A stretch of DNA of 64,000 nucleotides from Rhizobium leguminosarum. GTDB taxonomy: Bacteria; Pseudomonadota; Alphaproteobacteria; Rhizobiales; Rhizobiaceae. Positions 1-9,484 of the stretch are shown here, one piece after another. The stretch is taken from NCBI RefSeq assembly GCF_002953715.1, contig NZ_CP025012.1, positions 3,100,001 to 3,164,000 of the forward strand. Reading direction: 5' to 3'. The notes under the pieces are model-generated. The model searched no databases and was not told the DNA's origin. It worked only from the letters and a program-made list of their open reading frames with translations. Positions within the stretch are counted from its first letter, which is position 1; each line of letters begins with the position of its first letter. The translations under genes were made by a program, and so were the position numbers.

Positions 1-588
1 GCCTATCGGCCCGGCACCGGCGCGCCGCCGACGACGATGCAGGAGCAGGCAGACGCCCTGTCGAGGAACAGCTCCTCGCCAGCCGCCTCCGCCCCGATCG
101 ACGGACAATCGCTGCCACCGCCGGCGGCAAGTGGCAGTCTTCCCGCACAGTCGGCTCAGCCGGCCGAGGCGCAACAGCCGCAGCAGACCGCCGCCCTCCC
201 CTCCAGTTCCTCCTCCGTTCGCGGCAGTACCGTGCGCTTCCTGCCGATCATCGGGGCGCCGGTGCAAGCCGTGACACCGCTCTCGCGCCAGCTCGGCACC
301 GAGGCGCGCGCGCACGGCCTTTCCATCAAGAGCTCGAACGATGCGAGCAGCGATTACATCCTTAAAGGTTATCTCTCCGCCTTCAGCGACGACGGCAAGG
401 TTACCGTGGTCTATGTCTGGGACGTTCTCGACAGCGGCGGCGCCCGCCTGCACCGTATCCAGGGGCAAGAGAGTGTGCCGACGGCCGCGGCCGATCCCTG
501 GGCGGGCGTTCCAGCCTCGGTGATGCAGCAAATCGGCTCAAAAACCATCGCGGAATTCTCCTCCTGGCGGCAGACTCAAGGCGGTTAG
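1..588 (+). CDS. Hypothetical protein, 5' end outside window
   Basis: The reading frame is open from base 1, so the true start lies upstream; the first in-frame ATG is at 37. The visible N-terminal part is low complexity, rich in Pro, Ala, Ser and Gln, as in a linker after a lipoprotein or membrane anchor. From about residue 65 (counted from that ATG) it becomes an ordered alpha/beta region that ends in a Trp-containing tail. I do not recognise a named family with confidence; a cell-envelope protein or lipoprotein with a disordered linker is the most likely reading. It ends with TAG about 105 bp before prs, on the same strand, so they may share a promoter or be separate units. Confidence 0.7.
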   Translation, partial: AYRPGTGAPPTTMQEQADALSRNSSSPAASAPIDGQSLPPPAASGSLPAQSAQPAEAQQPQQTAALPSSSSSVRGSTVRFLPIIGAPVQAVTPLSRQLGTEARAHGLSIKSSNDASSDYILKGYLSAFSDDGKVTVVYVWDVLDSGGARLHRIQGQESVPTAAADPWAGVPASVMQQIGSKTIAEFSSWRQTQGG

Positions 589-693
589 TCACAAACTTTT
601 TGCAAATATAGGAGCCTGTGGCGCCTTTGCCCTTGCATTCACGGGGAAGCTGACTAAAAAGCGCGGCTATCAGCGCATAACAGGCGGACCAAA

Positions 694-1626
694 ATGAAGG
701 TTTTCGCAGGCAATTCGAACCGGCAACTCGCCGAAGCGATCTGCAACTATCTCAATGTTCCCTTGGGGAAAGCCAGTGTTCGAAGGTTTGCCGATCAGGA
801 AATCTTCGTGGAAATCCAGGAAAATGTGCGCGGTGAGGATGTTTTCCTCGTGCAGCCGACCGCCTTTCCTGCCAACGACCATCTGATGGAACTGCTGATC
901 ATGATCGACGCGATGCGTCGTTCGTCAGCCCGCCGCATCACCGCCGTCCTACCCTATTTCGGCTATGCCCGTCAGGATCGCCGAGCCTCCGGCCGCACGC
1001 CGATCTCCGCCAAGCTGGTCGCAAACCTCATTACCGAAGCCGGCGCCGACCGCGTCATGACGCTCGATCTCCATGCCGGGCAGATCCAGGGCTTCTTCGA
1101 TATCCCGACCGACAACCTCTTTGCCATGCCCGTGCTGACCCGCGACATCAAGAGCCACTATGACCTCAGCAACGTCGTGGTCGTCTCGCCCGACGTCGGC
1201 GGCGTGGTTCGCGCCCGCGCGCTCGCGAAGCGCCTGGACTGTCTTCTTGCCATCGTCGACAAGCGTCGCGATCGGCCGGGTGAATCCGAAGTCATGAACA
1301 TCATCGGCGACATTGCCGGCAAGGACTGCCTGTTGATCGACGATATCGTCGATTCCGGCGGCACGCTCTGCAACGCGGCCGACGCGATGCTGTCCAAGGG
1401 CGCATCCAGCGTCACCGCCTATATCACCCACGGCGTTCTCTCCGGCGGCGCGGTCACCCGCGTCACCTCCTCGAAGCTGCGCGAACTCGTCATCACGGAT
1501 TCCATCCAGCCGACCACGGCCGTGCTATCGGCCCACAATATCCGCGTCGTAACGACGGCGCCGCTGATCGGCGAAGCCATCAGCCGAACGGCTCAGGAAG
1601 AGTCCGTCTCCAGCCTCTTCGATTAA
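694..1626 (+). CDS. prs: Ribose-phosphate pyrophosphokinase
   Basis: It makes PRPP from ribose-5-phosphate and ATP, feeding purine, pyrimidine, histidine and tryptophan synthesis in the cytoplasm. The 310-residue length is normal for class I PRPP synthetases. The N-terminus starts with the usual KVFAGNSN segment. FADQEI and the flexible loop with RQDRR lie in the first third, and the PRPP-binding signature [14 protein letters not shown] is near residues 210-223. The start is preceded by a GGCGGA ribosome-binding site. A strong hairpin terminator follows the stop directly, so prs ends its transcription unit. Function is secure from family knowledge. Confidence 0.98.
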   Translation: MKVFAGNSNRQLAEAICNYLNVPLGKASVRRFADQEIFVEIQENVRGEDVFLVQPTAFPANDHLMELLIMIDAMRRSSARRITAVLPYFGYARQDRRASGRTPISAKLVANLITEAGADRVMTLDLHAGQIQGFFDIPTDNLFAMPVLTRDIKSHYDLSNVVVVSPDVGGVVRARALAKRLDCLLAIVDKRRDRPGESEVMNIIGDIAGKDCLLIDDIVDSGGTLCNAADAMLSKGASSVTAYITHGVLSGGAVTRVTSSKLRELVITDSIQPTTAVLSAHNIRVVTTAPLIGEAISRTAQEESVSSLFD

Positions 1627-1655
1627 AAGAGCCGGCGTTCGACCGGCTCTTTCAA
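1626..1655 (+). terminator. Rho-independent terminator of prs
   Basis: A perfect stem, aaagagccgg paired with ccggctcttt, with a 7-nt loop, begins at the prs stop codon. Its 3' arm ends in TTT followed by CAAT. The T-tract is short, but the position fits termination of prs. Confidence 0.75.
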
Positions 1656-1764
1656 TGTCTACTTCAGATGGACCAAACTATTACCGGGCATGCTCTCCGA
1701 GCCGCGTGAATTGCTGACCGTTGATTGCCGCGGAGACACGTTCGCAAACCGCCGTCCCGATCGT

Positions 1765-1868
1765 TAGAGCAATTCCAGGAAAAGTGCGAAGCGGTTTTCC
1801 GTCCGGAATTGCGTAAAACAAAAGGCTAGAGCGGTCCTGCGCTTCCGTTAAAAGCTGTACTGCTCTAG
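1765..1868. repeat. RIME-like intergenic palindromic element, type A
   Basis: About 104 bp made of two palindromes. The first runs from agagcaattcc to ggaattgcg around the core aaaagtgcgaagcggttttcc. The second begins agagcggtcctgc and ends ctgctctag. Copies of the same design occur at 10755-10882 and, inverted, at 36649-36752. Size and two-palindrome layout match what I remember of the Rhizobium intergenic mosaic element; the family name is recalled, not searched. Confidence 0.75.
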
Positions 1869-1896
1869 TCTCGGCGAGGCTTGTGACGCAAGACGC

Positions 1897-1919
1897 AAAA
1901 AAGCCGGCACAAGGCCGGC
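1897..1919 (-). terminator. Terminator of the DUF2125-like gene
   Basis: On the minus strand the arm GCCGGC, a 5-nt loop and GCCGGC are followed by six T. It sits about 30 bp past the stop of the minus-strand gene. Confidence 0.75.
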
Positions 1920-1950
1920 CTCTCTCATTTCTGATCCCAATTGATAACGC

Positions 1951-3498
1951 TCAAGGCTGCTGCGGCGGCGCAGGTACCGCGTCCTGACCCTGATCCGGTT
2001 CCTGCGCGTCTGGCTCCAGCCCCTGATCTTGATCCTGATCAGGACCATCCGGCCCCTTGATCTGCTGGCCATTGACCGCCACGGAACCATCGCGACTGAT
2101 GCTGATGTCCCAGCGCGAGCGCCCATCTGCATCGGTCTTGGCAAACCCCTTCACCATCATGATGCCGAAGGAGACCTGGTTGAGGTCGGGATCCGTCTTG
2201 GCAAGTTCCTGAACCGCAGCGATCGTCTTGTCGAGATCGCGGGCAAGGATCGTCGCCTCCATCGAATAGTCTTTCTGGGTATCGACCCGTCCCTCGATCT
2301 TGCCGGTCATGTCGACGTCGTAGACATCGGACTTGGCGCTGACCTTCGGAAATTCGACGGCGAGCCGGCCATCGCGGAAGAGCTTCTTGCCCATCTCCTC
2401 GCCGCTCGTCTCCGGCGCCTTGTCATTCAAATCCATCGCCATGAGCGCGTCGCCGAAGGTTGCGAAATCCAGATTCGGCATGGCGAGCTGCAGATCGAAA
2501 TTGGTCGGCAGGAAAGGCGAATAGCTTGCCGGCATCAGCGGGCTGTCGAAGCTGATGTCCTGCGCATTGATGCCGAAGCCGAAACGCATAGCGTTGCTCG
2601 GCCCGTCCACAGCCAGATTGTAACCGAACGCCTTGACGCCGCCATTGCCCAGCTGGCTGCTGACGGTCAGATTATTGACCCCGATTGTCTCGCTGAACGA
2701 GGCAAGAATCGGAAAGGCTTGCTTGAGCATTCCCTTTATCTTGTCGCTGTTCTCTGGGCTTAGTTCCTTCTCCTCGAGATGGTCGAGAATGAAAAGGACG
2801 ATCTCGCGGATTTGCTTGGCCGGCAGGCCGTTCACCTTGGCATCGAAATCGATCGAGTCGGCACGGATTTCAACGGGCGGCATTTGCAGGCCGGAAACCT
2901 GCTCGACGAAAGTCGACATCGAGCCGCTGCCCGCAAAATCGATACGCCCGTTGCCGCCTGCGCTGTCCGTTGAAGTCAGCTTTTGGTCCATCCCTGCAAA
3001 GCTGGCATGGACTTCCTCGGTGTCGGACTTGCTGGTGACCTTGATGTCCCTGGCGGCGAAGGTGCCGGAGCGCAGATAGCTGATCGCCGGATCGAAGACG
3101 CCGGTGTAGACAAGCGAAGCGATGGAGTAGGAGAAATCCGTCGGCTTCTGGTCGGGACCCTTGAAATGGCCGGAGACGTTGAGCTTGTTGTCACCCTCGA
3201 TGTTCCAGAGCCCGCTGTCGAGCGGCGTAGCGAACATCGAGAACGGCGTCAGCCCGTTGATCGCAAATGTCGCCGGATCGGCCTTGGCAAGCAGCTTCGC
3301 CAGATCGTAAATGATCTCGTAGCGGGAGCCAGCCGGATTGACGGTAAGCATGCCGCTCTTCGCAAGATCCTCGGGAAGCAGCTTCGTCAGATTGTCCTTG
3401 ACCGCATTGGCGCCATCCTGATTGATCTCGACACCCTGAGCCGTGGTGACAAGGCAAAGTGCCAGCAAGCTCGTTGCCGTGACAAGTTTGAGACGCAT
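1951..3498 (-). CDS. Secreted DUF2125/DUF945-like protein
   Basis: A 515-residue exported protein. The start at 3498 is chosen over an upstream ATG at 3537 because GAGGAG lies about 9 nt before it and the product then begins with a classic signal peptide (MRLKLV, hydrophobic core LLALCLV, cleavage near TTAQG). The rest is a long, beta-rich periplasmic domain without Cys or an obvious catalytic motif, with a helical insert near the middle and an acidic Asp/Gln/Pro-rich tail rich in DQDQ and QEPDQGQD. Rhizobial genomes carry several such proteins annotated as DUF2125; that assignment is from general resemblance and is not certain. No function is known. It stands alone, divergent from rplY. Confidence 0.85.
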   Translation of the reverse strand: MRLKLVTATSLLALCLVTTAQGVEINQDGANAVKDNLTKLLPEDLAKSGMLTVNPAGSRYEIIYDLAKLLAKADPATFAINGLTPFSMFATPLDSGLWNIEGDNKLNVSGHFKGPDQKPTDFSYSIASLVYTGVFDPAISYLRSGTFAARDIKVTSKSDTEEVHASFAGMDQKLTSTDSAGGNGRIDFAGSGSMSTFVEQVSGLQMPPVEIRADSIDFDAKVNGLPAKQIREIVLFILDHLEEKELSPENSDKIKGMLKQAFPILASFSETIGVNNLTVSSQLGNGGVKAFGYNLAVDGPSNAMRFGFGINAQDISFDSPLMPASYSPFLPTNFDLQLAMPNLDFATFGDALMAMDLNDKAPETSGEEMGKKLFRDGRLAVEFPKVSAKSDVYDVDMTGKIEGRVDTQKDYSMEATILARDLDKTIAAVQELAKTDPDLNQVSFGIMMVKGFAKTDADGRSRWDISISRDGSVAVNGQQIKGPDGPDQDQDQGLEPDAQEPDQGQDAVPAPPQQP

Positions 3499-3880
3499 AG
3501 TCCGATTTCTCCTCAGCCCCTTTTTGAATGCGGCCATCCAAAGATGCGAAGCGCGCCGATGTCAACCTCAGCTGTGGAAGAGAATGGCAATTTTGCCGTT
3601 CATACCGCCGCGTATTTCGGGCCGGCGAGAACATCGCCTCCTCCTATGCGGCATTCGGCTTACCGTTGACGATCGACGCGATGCTCGAAGGCGGTTTCGA
3701 ACCGGAAAACAGCCCGAATCCGCAACTTGCGTTTCCGATCGACTTATAATATAGGCCACCGGTCCGTGTAGACACCCTTGGAGGCAACGCGGATGAGGTC
3801 GGGTCATACCGCCTCCGGTTCGTCGGAACAAGGCTTTGGCCCGCCGCCGAACTCTCCAAATAACCTCGAAAGGAATAGCC
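3499..3880. promoter_or_regulatory. Divergent promoter region and long rplY leader
   Basis: No gene is evident here. A TATAAT hexamer at 3745-3750 faces rplY and would leave a 5' leader of roughly 120 nt with several GC-rich inverted segments. A good -35 at standard spacing is not obvious. The promoter of the minus-strand gene must also lie here. Confidence 0.4.
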
Positions 3881-4489
3881 ATGAGCCAGGAAACTTACGA
3901 GCTCAAGGCCGAGGCGCGCGAACGGGTTGGTAAGGGGTCCGCCCGTGAACTTCGCCGCAACGGTTTGATTCCCGCTGTCATCTATGGTGACAAGCAGGCC
4001 CCCATTGCCATCGCTCTCAACACCAATGAGGTGACGAAGCGCATTCACGCCGGTGGTTTCATGACCACCGTGGCGACGATCGAAGTCGACGGCAAGAAGC
4101 ACAAGGTTCTGCCGAAGGACTACCAGCTCGATCCGGTCCGTGACTTCACGTTGCATGTCGATTTCCTGCGCGTCTCCGGCAACACCCAGGTGACCGTCGA
4201 AATCCCCGTTCACTTCATCAACGAAGAGAAGTCCCCGGGCCTCAAGGTCGGCGGCGTTCTGAACATCGTTCGCCATGAAGTCGAAGTTCATTGCCCGGCC
4301 GATGCGATCCCTGAATTCTTCAACGTTGACCTCAACGGCAAGAAGATCGGCGACAGCATCCATATTTCGGAAGTCACCCTGCCGAAGGGCGTCACTCCGG
4401 TCATCGACCGCGACTTCACGATCGCGACCATCATTGCCCCGGCTGGCGGCATTGACGAGACTGCCGCGGAAGGCGACGCCGAAGCCTGA
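3881..4489 (+). CDS. rplY: 50S ribosomal protein L25 / general stress protein Ctc
   Basis: It binds 5S rRNA in the central protuberance of the large ribosomal subunit. The product is 202 residues: an N-terminal L25 domain (about 1-95, [20 protein letters not shown], then GLIPAVIYG) and a C-terminal TL5/CTC beta domain, ending in an acidic Ala/Glu tail. This is the long Ctc form usual in alphaproteobacteria. The ATG at 3881 follows AAAGGAATAGCC; an upstream in-frame start at 3836 has no ribosome-binding site and would add an unconserved stretch. In related genomes rplY and pth are commonly adjacent; here two genes lie between them. Confidence 0.96.
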   Translation: MSQETYELKAEARERVGKGSARELRRNGLIPAVIYGDKQAPIAIALNTNEVTKRIHAGGFMTTVATIEVDGKKHKVLPKDYQLDPVRDFTLHVDFLRVSGNTQVTVEIPVHFINEEKSPGLKVGGVLNIVRHEVEVHCPADAIPEFFNVDLNGKKIGDSIHISEVTLPKGVTPVIDRDFTIATIIAPAGGIDETAAEGDAEA

Positions 4490-4517
4490 TCGCTTCGACG
4501 AATTTGTAAAGCATATG

Positions 4518-4547
4518 GCCCGCTTTCCCCTGGAAAGCGGGCTTTTC
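4518..4547 (+). terminator. Terminator of rplY
   Basis: A perfect 11-bp stem, gcccgctttcc with ggaaagcgggc, and a 3-nt loop are followed by TTTTCATT. It separates rplY from the GGDEF-EAL gene. Confidence 0.85.
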
Positions 4548-4673
4548 ATTGCCCGGAAATGCCCCGTTTCAGCAACATTTAACAAATTCGTGAAAGCATG
4601 CTCCGTCAGCTGCGAAGAAGCCCGCCTCAACGCGCGACAGTAAATATGGCCGGCCTGGGGAGTAGACGGAACC

Positions 4674-7025
4674 ATGAACAATTCCGTTGAGAACAGATTT
4701 TTTGCGATAGTTTGTGGAGCGCTGCTCGTTTTTGTCGCTCCCCTCTTTGTTCTCTTCCTTTTTCTTTCCTCGGAACGGGCCGACAAGGAAATACGCGACC
4801 ATATCTCCGTTCTTCTTGTCGCCAATGCCCAGGCGCTGGCCAAACCCCTGTGGGACCTCGATGAGGACAGCGTTACCCAGATCAGCGCGACGGTCGTTTC
4901 CCAGGGCGCCATCGTCAAGGTCGAAGTGCGTGACCAGTCAGGCCAGCTCGACGTCAGCCAGTCCACCATTCCGCGCTCCTTCGACGGCAAGCTGGTGCAG
5001 GTGTCGCGCGCCATCATCTACAACACCGTCGACGGTCCGAAGAACCTCGGCAGCATCAGCGTCTATTATCCCGCGCTCGGCCTGTTTTCCGGCCTGAAGC
5101 AGGAGGAGGTCGTCTTCATCTCGATCTTCATCTTTGCGGTATTGACCGTTTTCGGCACGGCGCTGATCGGCAACCGCTTCTTCGTCATCCAGCCGCTGAT
5201 GCGGCTGACGGCGGCGATCGAAGCCACCCGCCAACTGGGCTCGCGCCATCATGTCGACTGGCAGTCGAACGACGAGATGGGACGACTTGCCCATAGCTTC
5301 AACGAGATGCAGACCAAACTCGAAAGCGAGGAAAAGGAGCTGAAGTTCGCCCACCGCCGCGCCACCGACATCTACAATCTGACTCCCGCCATGCTCTTCT
5401 CGCTCGACGAGGAGGATCGCATCACCGCCGTCAGCGATTATTGGCTGCTTGCCACAGGTTATAACCGCGCTGCCATCATCGGCCGCAACTTCGCCGATCT
5501 CGTCACCCCCAGCACCCGCGACAAATTCGTCAAGCGCCGCCGGGCCGAAAGCGGCTTGACCGTCACCGTCAAGTTTGTCTGCCTGGACGGCCGCACCATG
5601 GACGTCCTCATCACGGAATCGGAGGCGGGAGCCGGCGCTCACGACCGCCTCTCGCTATCGGTCATGACCGATGTCACCGAACTCAAGGCCTCCGAGGACC
5701 GCAACCACCGCCAGGCAATCACTGATCACCTGACCGGGCTTCTCAATCGCCAGGGTTTCGAAGCCGTCCTCGACAACAAGATCGCCGCCGCCGACGCCGC
5801 CGGCCAGGAACTCGCCTGCCTCTTCGTCGATCTCGACCGCTTCAAGTGGATCAACGACAATATGGGCCATGCCGCCGGCGACATGGCGCTGGTCGAGCTC
5901 GTTGAGCGCCTGAAGGCCCATCTTGCCCCCTCCGACGAGGCAGCCCGTCTCGGCGGCGACGAATTTGCCATCCTGCTGCCGGCGAAAGATGCCGAAAGAC
6001 GCGCCAGGGTGATGTGCGAGCAGATTGCCTCGATCTTCGAAACGCCATTCGCCCCCGACATGCATCTGAGCGCTTCCGTCGGCATCGCCATCTATCCGCA
6101 TCATGCTGCAACCGCGGCCGAACTGCTGCAGAAATCCGACATGGCGATGTATGCAAAGAAACGCGACGGCAAGAACGGCGCGCAGCTCTTCGACAATGCC
6201 ATGCTCGACCGTGCCCGCAGCCGCGCCGAAATCGAGGCCAACATCGAAGCCGGCCTCGTCGACGACTGGTTCGAGGCCTTCTTGCAGCCGATCGTCAACC
6301 TGAACGGCCGCGGGATTGCCGGTTTCGAGGCGCTGATGCGCCTCAACCATCCGCAGAAGGGCTTGATGCCGCCGGCCGAGATCATCAGCGTCGCCGAGGA
6401 GACGGCAAAGATTGTCCGGGTCGGCAACGTCATCATGGAAAAGGCGATCGCCAACCTCGCGAAAATTTCCCGCATCTCAGGCATGCAGGATACTTATCTC
6501 GCCATCAACTTCTCGCCGCTGCAGTTCGAGCCGGCGCTGCCGGCCCGTCTTGCCGCCTTCGTCGGTCGTCACGGTATCCGGCCCGAGCGCATCGTCGTCG
6601 AGATCACCGAAGCCGTGCTGATGCACGACAACCCTGAGATTCGCATGATCGTCACCGAGCTTCGCCGCTTCGGCTGCCGCATCGCGCTCGACGACTTCGG
6701 CACCGGCTATTCGTCGCTGAGCTACCTCAACCGCTTCCCTGTCGACATCATCAAGATCGACCAGTCCTTTACCCGCGCGATCAACGACGGCGACGACGAC
6801 GTGCGCCAGAAAAGCCGCATGCTAATCGAAGGCATCACCACGCTCTCCCACAAGATGAATTGCACCGTCATTGCCGAGGGCATCGAGACCGAAGAGGAAT
6901 GCCGCACGCTGCACCAGATGGGGCTTGACTATGGTCAGGGCTACCTCTTCCGCCGTCCGCAGCACGCAGCCACGCTGATCGAGGAACTGATGGCCTCGCA
7001 ATCGGCCGTCGCCCGCGCCTCGTAA
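4674..7025 (+). CDS. Membrane GGDEF-EAL cyclic-di-GMP protein with HAMP and PAS
   Basis: A 783-residue inner-membrane protein for cyclic-di-GMP turnover. Order: TM1 (about 9-32), periplasmic sensor (about 33-142), TM2 (about 146-165), HAMP (about 168-220), PAS (about 230-335), GGDEF (about 345-515), EAL (about 525-775). The GGDEF signature (427-431) is intact, as is the DLDRFKWIND substrate segment. The inhibitory RxxD site five residues before GGDEF reads APSD, so product inhibition is probably absent. The EAL domain keeps E552-A-L, NFSPLQF, EITEAV, DDFGTGYSS, KID, AEGIE and the GQGY segment, so it should be a working phosphodiesterase. Whether synthesis or breakdown dominates cannot be read from sequence. 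A solute-binding protein gene follows 25 bp later and could supply a ligand signal. Confidence 0.95.
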   Translation: MNNSVENRFFAIVCGALLVFVAPLFVLFLFLSSERADKEIRDHISVLLVANAQALAKPLWDLDEDSVTQISATVVSQGAIVKVEVRDQSGQLDVSQSTIPRSFDGKLVQVSRAIIYNTVDGPKNLGSISVYYPALGLFSGLKQEEVVFISIFIFAVLTVFGTALIGNRFFVIQPLMRLTAAIEATRQLGSRHHVDWQSNDEMGRLAHSFNEMQTKLESEEKELKFAHRRATDIYNLTPAMLFSLDEEDRITAVSDYWLLATGYNRAAIIGRNFADLVTPSTRDKFVKRRRAESGLTVTVKFVCLDGRTMDVLITESEAGAGAHDRLSLSVMTDVTELKASEDRNHRQAITDHLTGLLNRQGFEAVLDNKIAAADAAGQELACLFVDLDRFKWINDNMGHAAGDMALVELVERLKAHLAPSDEAARLGGDEFAILLPAKDAERRARVMCEQIASIFETPFAPDMHLSASVGIAIYPHHAATAAELLQKSDMAMYAKKRDGKNGAQLFDNAMLDRARSRAEIEANIEAGLVDDWFEAFLQPIVNLNGRGIAGFEALMRLNHPQKGLMPPAEIISVAEETAKIVRVGNVIMEKAIANLAKISRISGMQDTYLAINFSPLQFEPALPARLAAFVGRHGIRPERIVVEITEAVLMHDNPEIRMIVTELRRFGCRIALDDFGTGYSSLSYLNRFPVDIIKIDQSFTRAINDGDDDVRQKSRMLIEGITTLSHKMNCTVIAEGIETEEECRTLHQMGLDYGQGYLFRRPQHAATLIEELMASQSAVARAS

Positions 7026-7050
7026 ACGAAGAACGAAGGAGATGATGCCG

Positions 7051-7764
7051 ATGAAAAAGCTCCTGCTTCTCGCATGCCTGGCGCTGCCCTGCACCGCCTA
7101 TGCGCAAAGCGTGACCTTCACGACCGAGGATTATGCCCCCTTCAACTACCGCGAAGGCAAGGAGATCAAGGGCGCGACCGTCGAGCAGGTCGAAAAGGTA
7201 ATGGCGGCGATCGGCGTCGACTACACGATCGAGATCATGCCCTGGGCGCGCGCTTTTACCCTTGCCCGCACGGCGCCGATGACCTGTGTCTTCGCGACCG
7301 CCCACAACGGCGCGCGCGACCCGTTGTTCAAATGGGTCGAGCCGCTGCTCATCGACCGCAACATCCTGATCACCCGCAAGGGTTCGGGCGTCACCGCCAG
7401 CAATCTGGACGAAGCGAAGAAATATACGGTTGGTACTCAGCGCGAGGATTACACCGAGACGATCCTGAAGGAGAAGGGCTTCGCCAAGCTCGATGTCGCC
7501 AGCGACTTCAACGCGACGCTGCGCAAACTGCTTGGCGGACGCATCGACATGATGCCGATCTCCGAACTCTATTTCGAGAAGCTGAAGGTCGACCAGCCGG
7601 TGGAGATAGTGACCGTGCTCTCCTCCCAGCCGATGGGCATCGCCTGCGAGAAGAACTTTCCGGCCGATCTGCTCGCCAGGATGCAGGCTGCCCTCGACAA
7701 GCTGATCGCCGATGGCGACCAGAAGCAGATCTTCCTGAAATACGGCATGAACCTCTCGGAATGA
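7051..7764 (+). CDS. Periplasmic solute-binding protein, SBP family 3-like
   Basis: An exported 237-residue protein resembling the amino-acid-type (family 3) substrate-binding proteins. The ATG at 7051 is preferred over 7042 and 7045 because AAGGAG ends 9 nt before it and the product then begins as a clean signal peptide (MKKLLLLACLALP, cleavage near AYAQS). The mature part starts TFTTEDYAPFNYREG, typical of the family, with the later GTQRED and GGRIDMMP segments also fitting. No ABC permease or ATPase gene is adjacent. Its close coupling to the GGDEF-EAL gene suggests a sensory rather than transport role, which is inference. Confidence 0.88.
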   Translation: MKKLLLLACLALPCTAYAQSVTFTTEDYAPFNYREGKEIKGATVEQVEKVMAAIGVDYTIEIMPWARAFTLARTAPMTCVFATAHNGARDPLFKWVEPLLIDRNILITRKGSGVTASNLDEAKKYTVGTQREDYTETILKEKGFAKLDVASDFNATLRKLLGGRIDMMPISELYFEKLKVDQPVEIVTVLSSQPMGIACEKNFPADLLARMQAALDKLIADGDQKQIFLKYGMNLSE

Positions 7765-7856
7765 CCCTGCTCGACGGGCTGCTGCCCTTTCCGCTTGACT
7801 TTGCTTTCGTTTCGCGGTGGTGAACGGCGGGAAGTTCTAGCGAGGGAAGACAGGCC

Positions 7857-8588
7857 ATGCTGATCATCGCGGGTCTCGGCAATCCCGGCGGCAAATACGC
7901 CGGCAATCGCCACAATGTCGGCTTCATGGCCGTCGACGCCATCCATCGGCGCCACGGCTTCTCGCCCTGGTCGAAGAAGTTCAGGGCCGAGATCGCCGAG
8001 GGCGAGCTCGCCGGCGAAAAGGTGCTGCTGATCAAGCCGCAGACCTTCATGAACCTCTCCGGTGAGTCCGTCGGTGAGGCGATGCGCTTTTACAAGCTCC
8101 AGCCCGCTGACCTTGTCGCGATCTACGACGAACTCGACCTTCCCCCGGGCAAAGCGCGGCTGAAGACCGGCGGCGGCCATGGCGGGCACAACGGCATCAA
8201 GTCGCTGGACGCCCATTGCGGCAGGGAGTACCGGCGGCTACGCCTCGGTATCGGCCATCCCGGCGTCAAGGAAATGGTGCAGAATCATGTGCTCAGCGAT
8301 TTCGCCAAGGCCGACAAGGCCTGGCTGGAACCGCTTCTCGACACGCTCGCCGACAATGCCGACATGCTGGTGCGAAACGAGGATTCGCAGCTGATGAACA
8401 AGATCGCGCTGGCGCTCGGCGACAAGGCCGAGGAGGAGAAACCGCGGAAGGAAAACAAGAATACTGAAAAGAAGCCGACCGGCCAGTCGCATATCCATCA
8501 GGCCCGCAACCACAATCAGCCGAAGCTGCTGACCACCGGGCCGATGGCCGAGATGTTGAAGAAGATGTTCGGCAACAAGGGCGACTGA
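7857..8588 (+). CDS. pth: Peptidyl-tRNA hydrolase
   Basis: It releases tRNA from prematurely dropped peptidyl-tRNA. The 243-residue protein contains the catalytic His19 in GNRHNVGF, Asn9 in GLGNPG, and the Asp of [10 protein letters not shown], followed by [12 protein letters not shown]. The core ends near residue 190. A charged tail rich in Lys, Glu and Asn, about 50 residues and ending in [11 protein letters not shown], extends beyond the E. coli form and is common in rhizobia. The start follows GAGGGAAGACAGGCC. The GNAT gene begins 4 bp after the stop, so the two are probably cotranscribed. Confidence 0.97.
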   Translation: MLIIAGLGNPGGKYAGNRHNVGFMAVDAIHRRHGFSPWSKKFRAEIAEGELAGEKVLLIKPQTFMNLSGESVGEAMRFYKLQPADLVAIYDELDLPPGKARLKTGGGHGGHNGIKSLDAHCGREYRRLRLGIGHPGVKEMVQNHVLSDFAKADKAWLEPLLDTLADNADMLVRNEDSQLMNKIALALGDKAEEEKPRKENKNTEKKPTGQSHIHQARNHNQPKLLTTGPMAEMLKKMFGNKGD

Positions 8589-8592
8589 AGCC

Positions 8593-9045
8593 ATGACGGA
8601 CCGGGACTTCATCATCCGCCCTGCTGCCCGCGGCGATCTCCCCGGTCTCATGATGCTTTACCGTCACCTGAGCCCGACCGATCCGGTTCTCGACGAGGCA
8701 CTTGCCGAGGAACGCTTCTCCGCCATTCTGGCGCAGCCGGGCATGACCGTGTTCATCGGCTATGCCGGTGATGTCGCCGCCGCAACCGTCACAAGCGTCG
8801 TCGCGCCGAACCTGACGCGCAGCGGCGCTCCTTATGGGCTCATCGAAAACGTCGTCACCCACGCCGATCATCGCAAGCGCGGTTACGCCAGCGCCGTTAT
8901 CCGCCACGCGATCGCAGACGCCTGGAACGCAGGCTGCTACAAGGTGATGCTGCTCACCGGCTCCAAGAATCCGGCCACGCTGCGCTTCTACGAGAATTGC
9001 GGCTTCGTCCAGGACAAGACCGGCTATCAGATCCGCCGGCGCTGA
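8593..9045 (+). CDS. GNAT family N-acetyltransferase
   Basis: A 150-residue single-domain acetyltransferase. The N-terminal beta strand IRPAARGDLPGLMMLY, the acetyl-CoA loop HRKRGYASAVIRHAI, and the final LLTGSKNPATLRFYENCGF are classic GNAT motifs. The substrate is unknown. It starts 4 bp after pth and is probably cotranscribed with it. It ends convergent with clpS2. Confidence 0.92.
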   Translation: MTDRDFIIRPAARGDLPGLMMLYRHLSPTDPVLDEALAEERFSAILAQPGMTVFIGYAGDVAAATVTSVVAPNLTRSGAPYGLIENVVTHADHRKRGYASAVIRHAIADAWNAGCYKVMLLTGSKNPATLRFYENCGFVQDKTGYQIRRR

Positions 9046-9076
9046 GCCCCTCTTCGGGACTGCCCCGGCAAAGCGC

Positions 9077-9388
9077 CTATTCTTCCGGCTCTGTGGTGAA
9101 CATCAGCGGAAAGCCCATGCCCTTGGCAAGGTCGATGCCTTCCTTGGCCTTGGTCTCGGCGATGTCTCTTACGCAGACCACAACCACACAGGAACCGAGC
9201 TTGTGCGCCGTCATCATCACCCGGTAGCCGGTCTCCTCGCTCATGCGGAAGACGGACTTCAGGATCATGATCACCAGTTCGCGCGGCGTATAATCGTCAT
9301 TGACCAGAATGACCTTGTAGAGCTTCGGCTTATCCAGCTTCGGCTTCAACTTGGTCTTCGGTTTCAGGGCAATGTCATTGTCACTCAT
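9077..9388 (-). CDS. clpS: ATP-dependent Clp protease adaptor ClpS (ClpS2 type)
   Basis: A 103-residue N-degron adaptor that brings substrates to ClpA. The start at 9388 (MSDNDIALKPK) gives the usual short, disordered N-terminus; an upstream ATG at 9454 would add an unconserved stretch. The ClpS core YKVILVNDDYTP is present, with the Asp-Asp pair that contacts the N-terminal amino group, followed by HKLG where classical ClpS has a similar His segment. The C-terminal half diverges from canonical ClpS. No clpA lies nearby. Rhizobiales usually have a second ClpS next to clpA, so this unlinked, divergent copy fits ClpS2. That class is inferred. Confidence 0.9.
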   Translation of the reverse strand: MSDNDIALKPKTKLKPKLDKPKLYKVILVNDDYTPRELVIMILKSVFRMSEETGYRVMMTAHKLGSCVVVVCVRDIAETKAKEGIDLAKGMGFPLMFTTEPEE

Positions 9389-9484
9389 CGGAAAAATCCA
9401 CCCGTTGATGACATGGAAAAGGCGGAGAAAACGTCCGCCGACAATATATTGCACCGTAAACGCGGCAGTTCAATGACGTAAATA

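Larger units (their letters stand above)
1656..1950. other. Intergenic region, no gene seen
   Basis: This gap lies between convergent prs and the DUF2125-like gene. It holds an unassigned stretch (about 1656-1764), one RIME-like repeat (1765-1868) and the terminator of the minus-strand gene (1897-1919). I find no convincing reading frame. Confidence 0.6.

Noticed and set aside
3644..5017. A 457-codon minus-strand frame opposite rplY
   Set aside because: Antisense to rplY and the start of the GGDEF-EAL gene; no domain.
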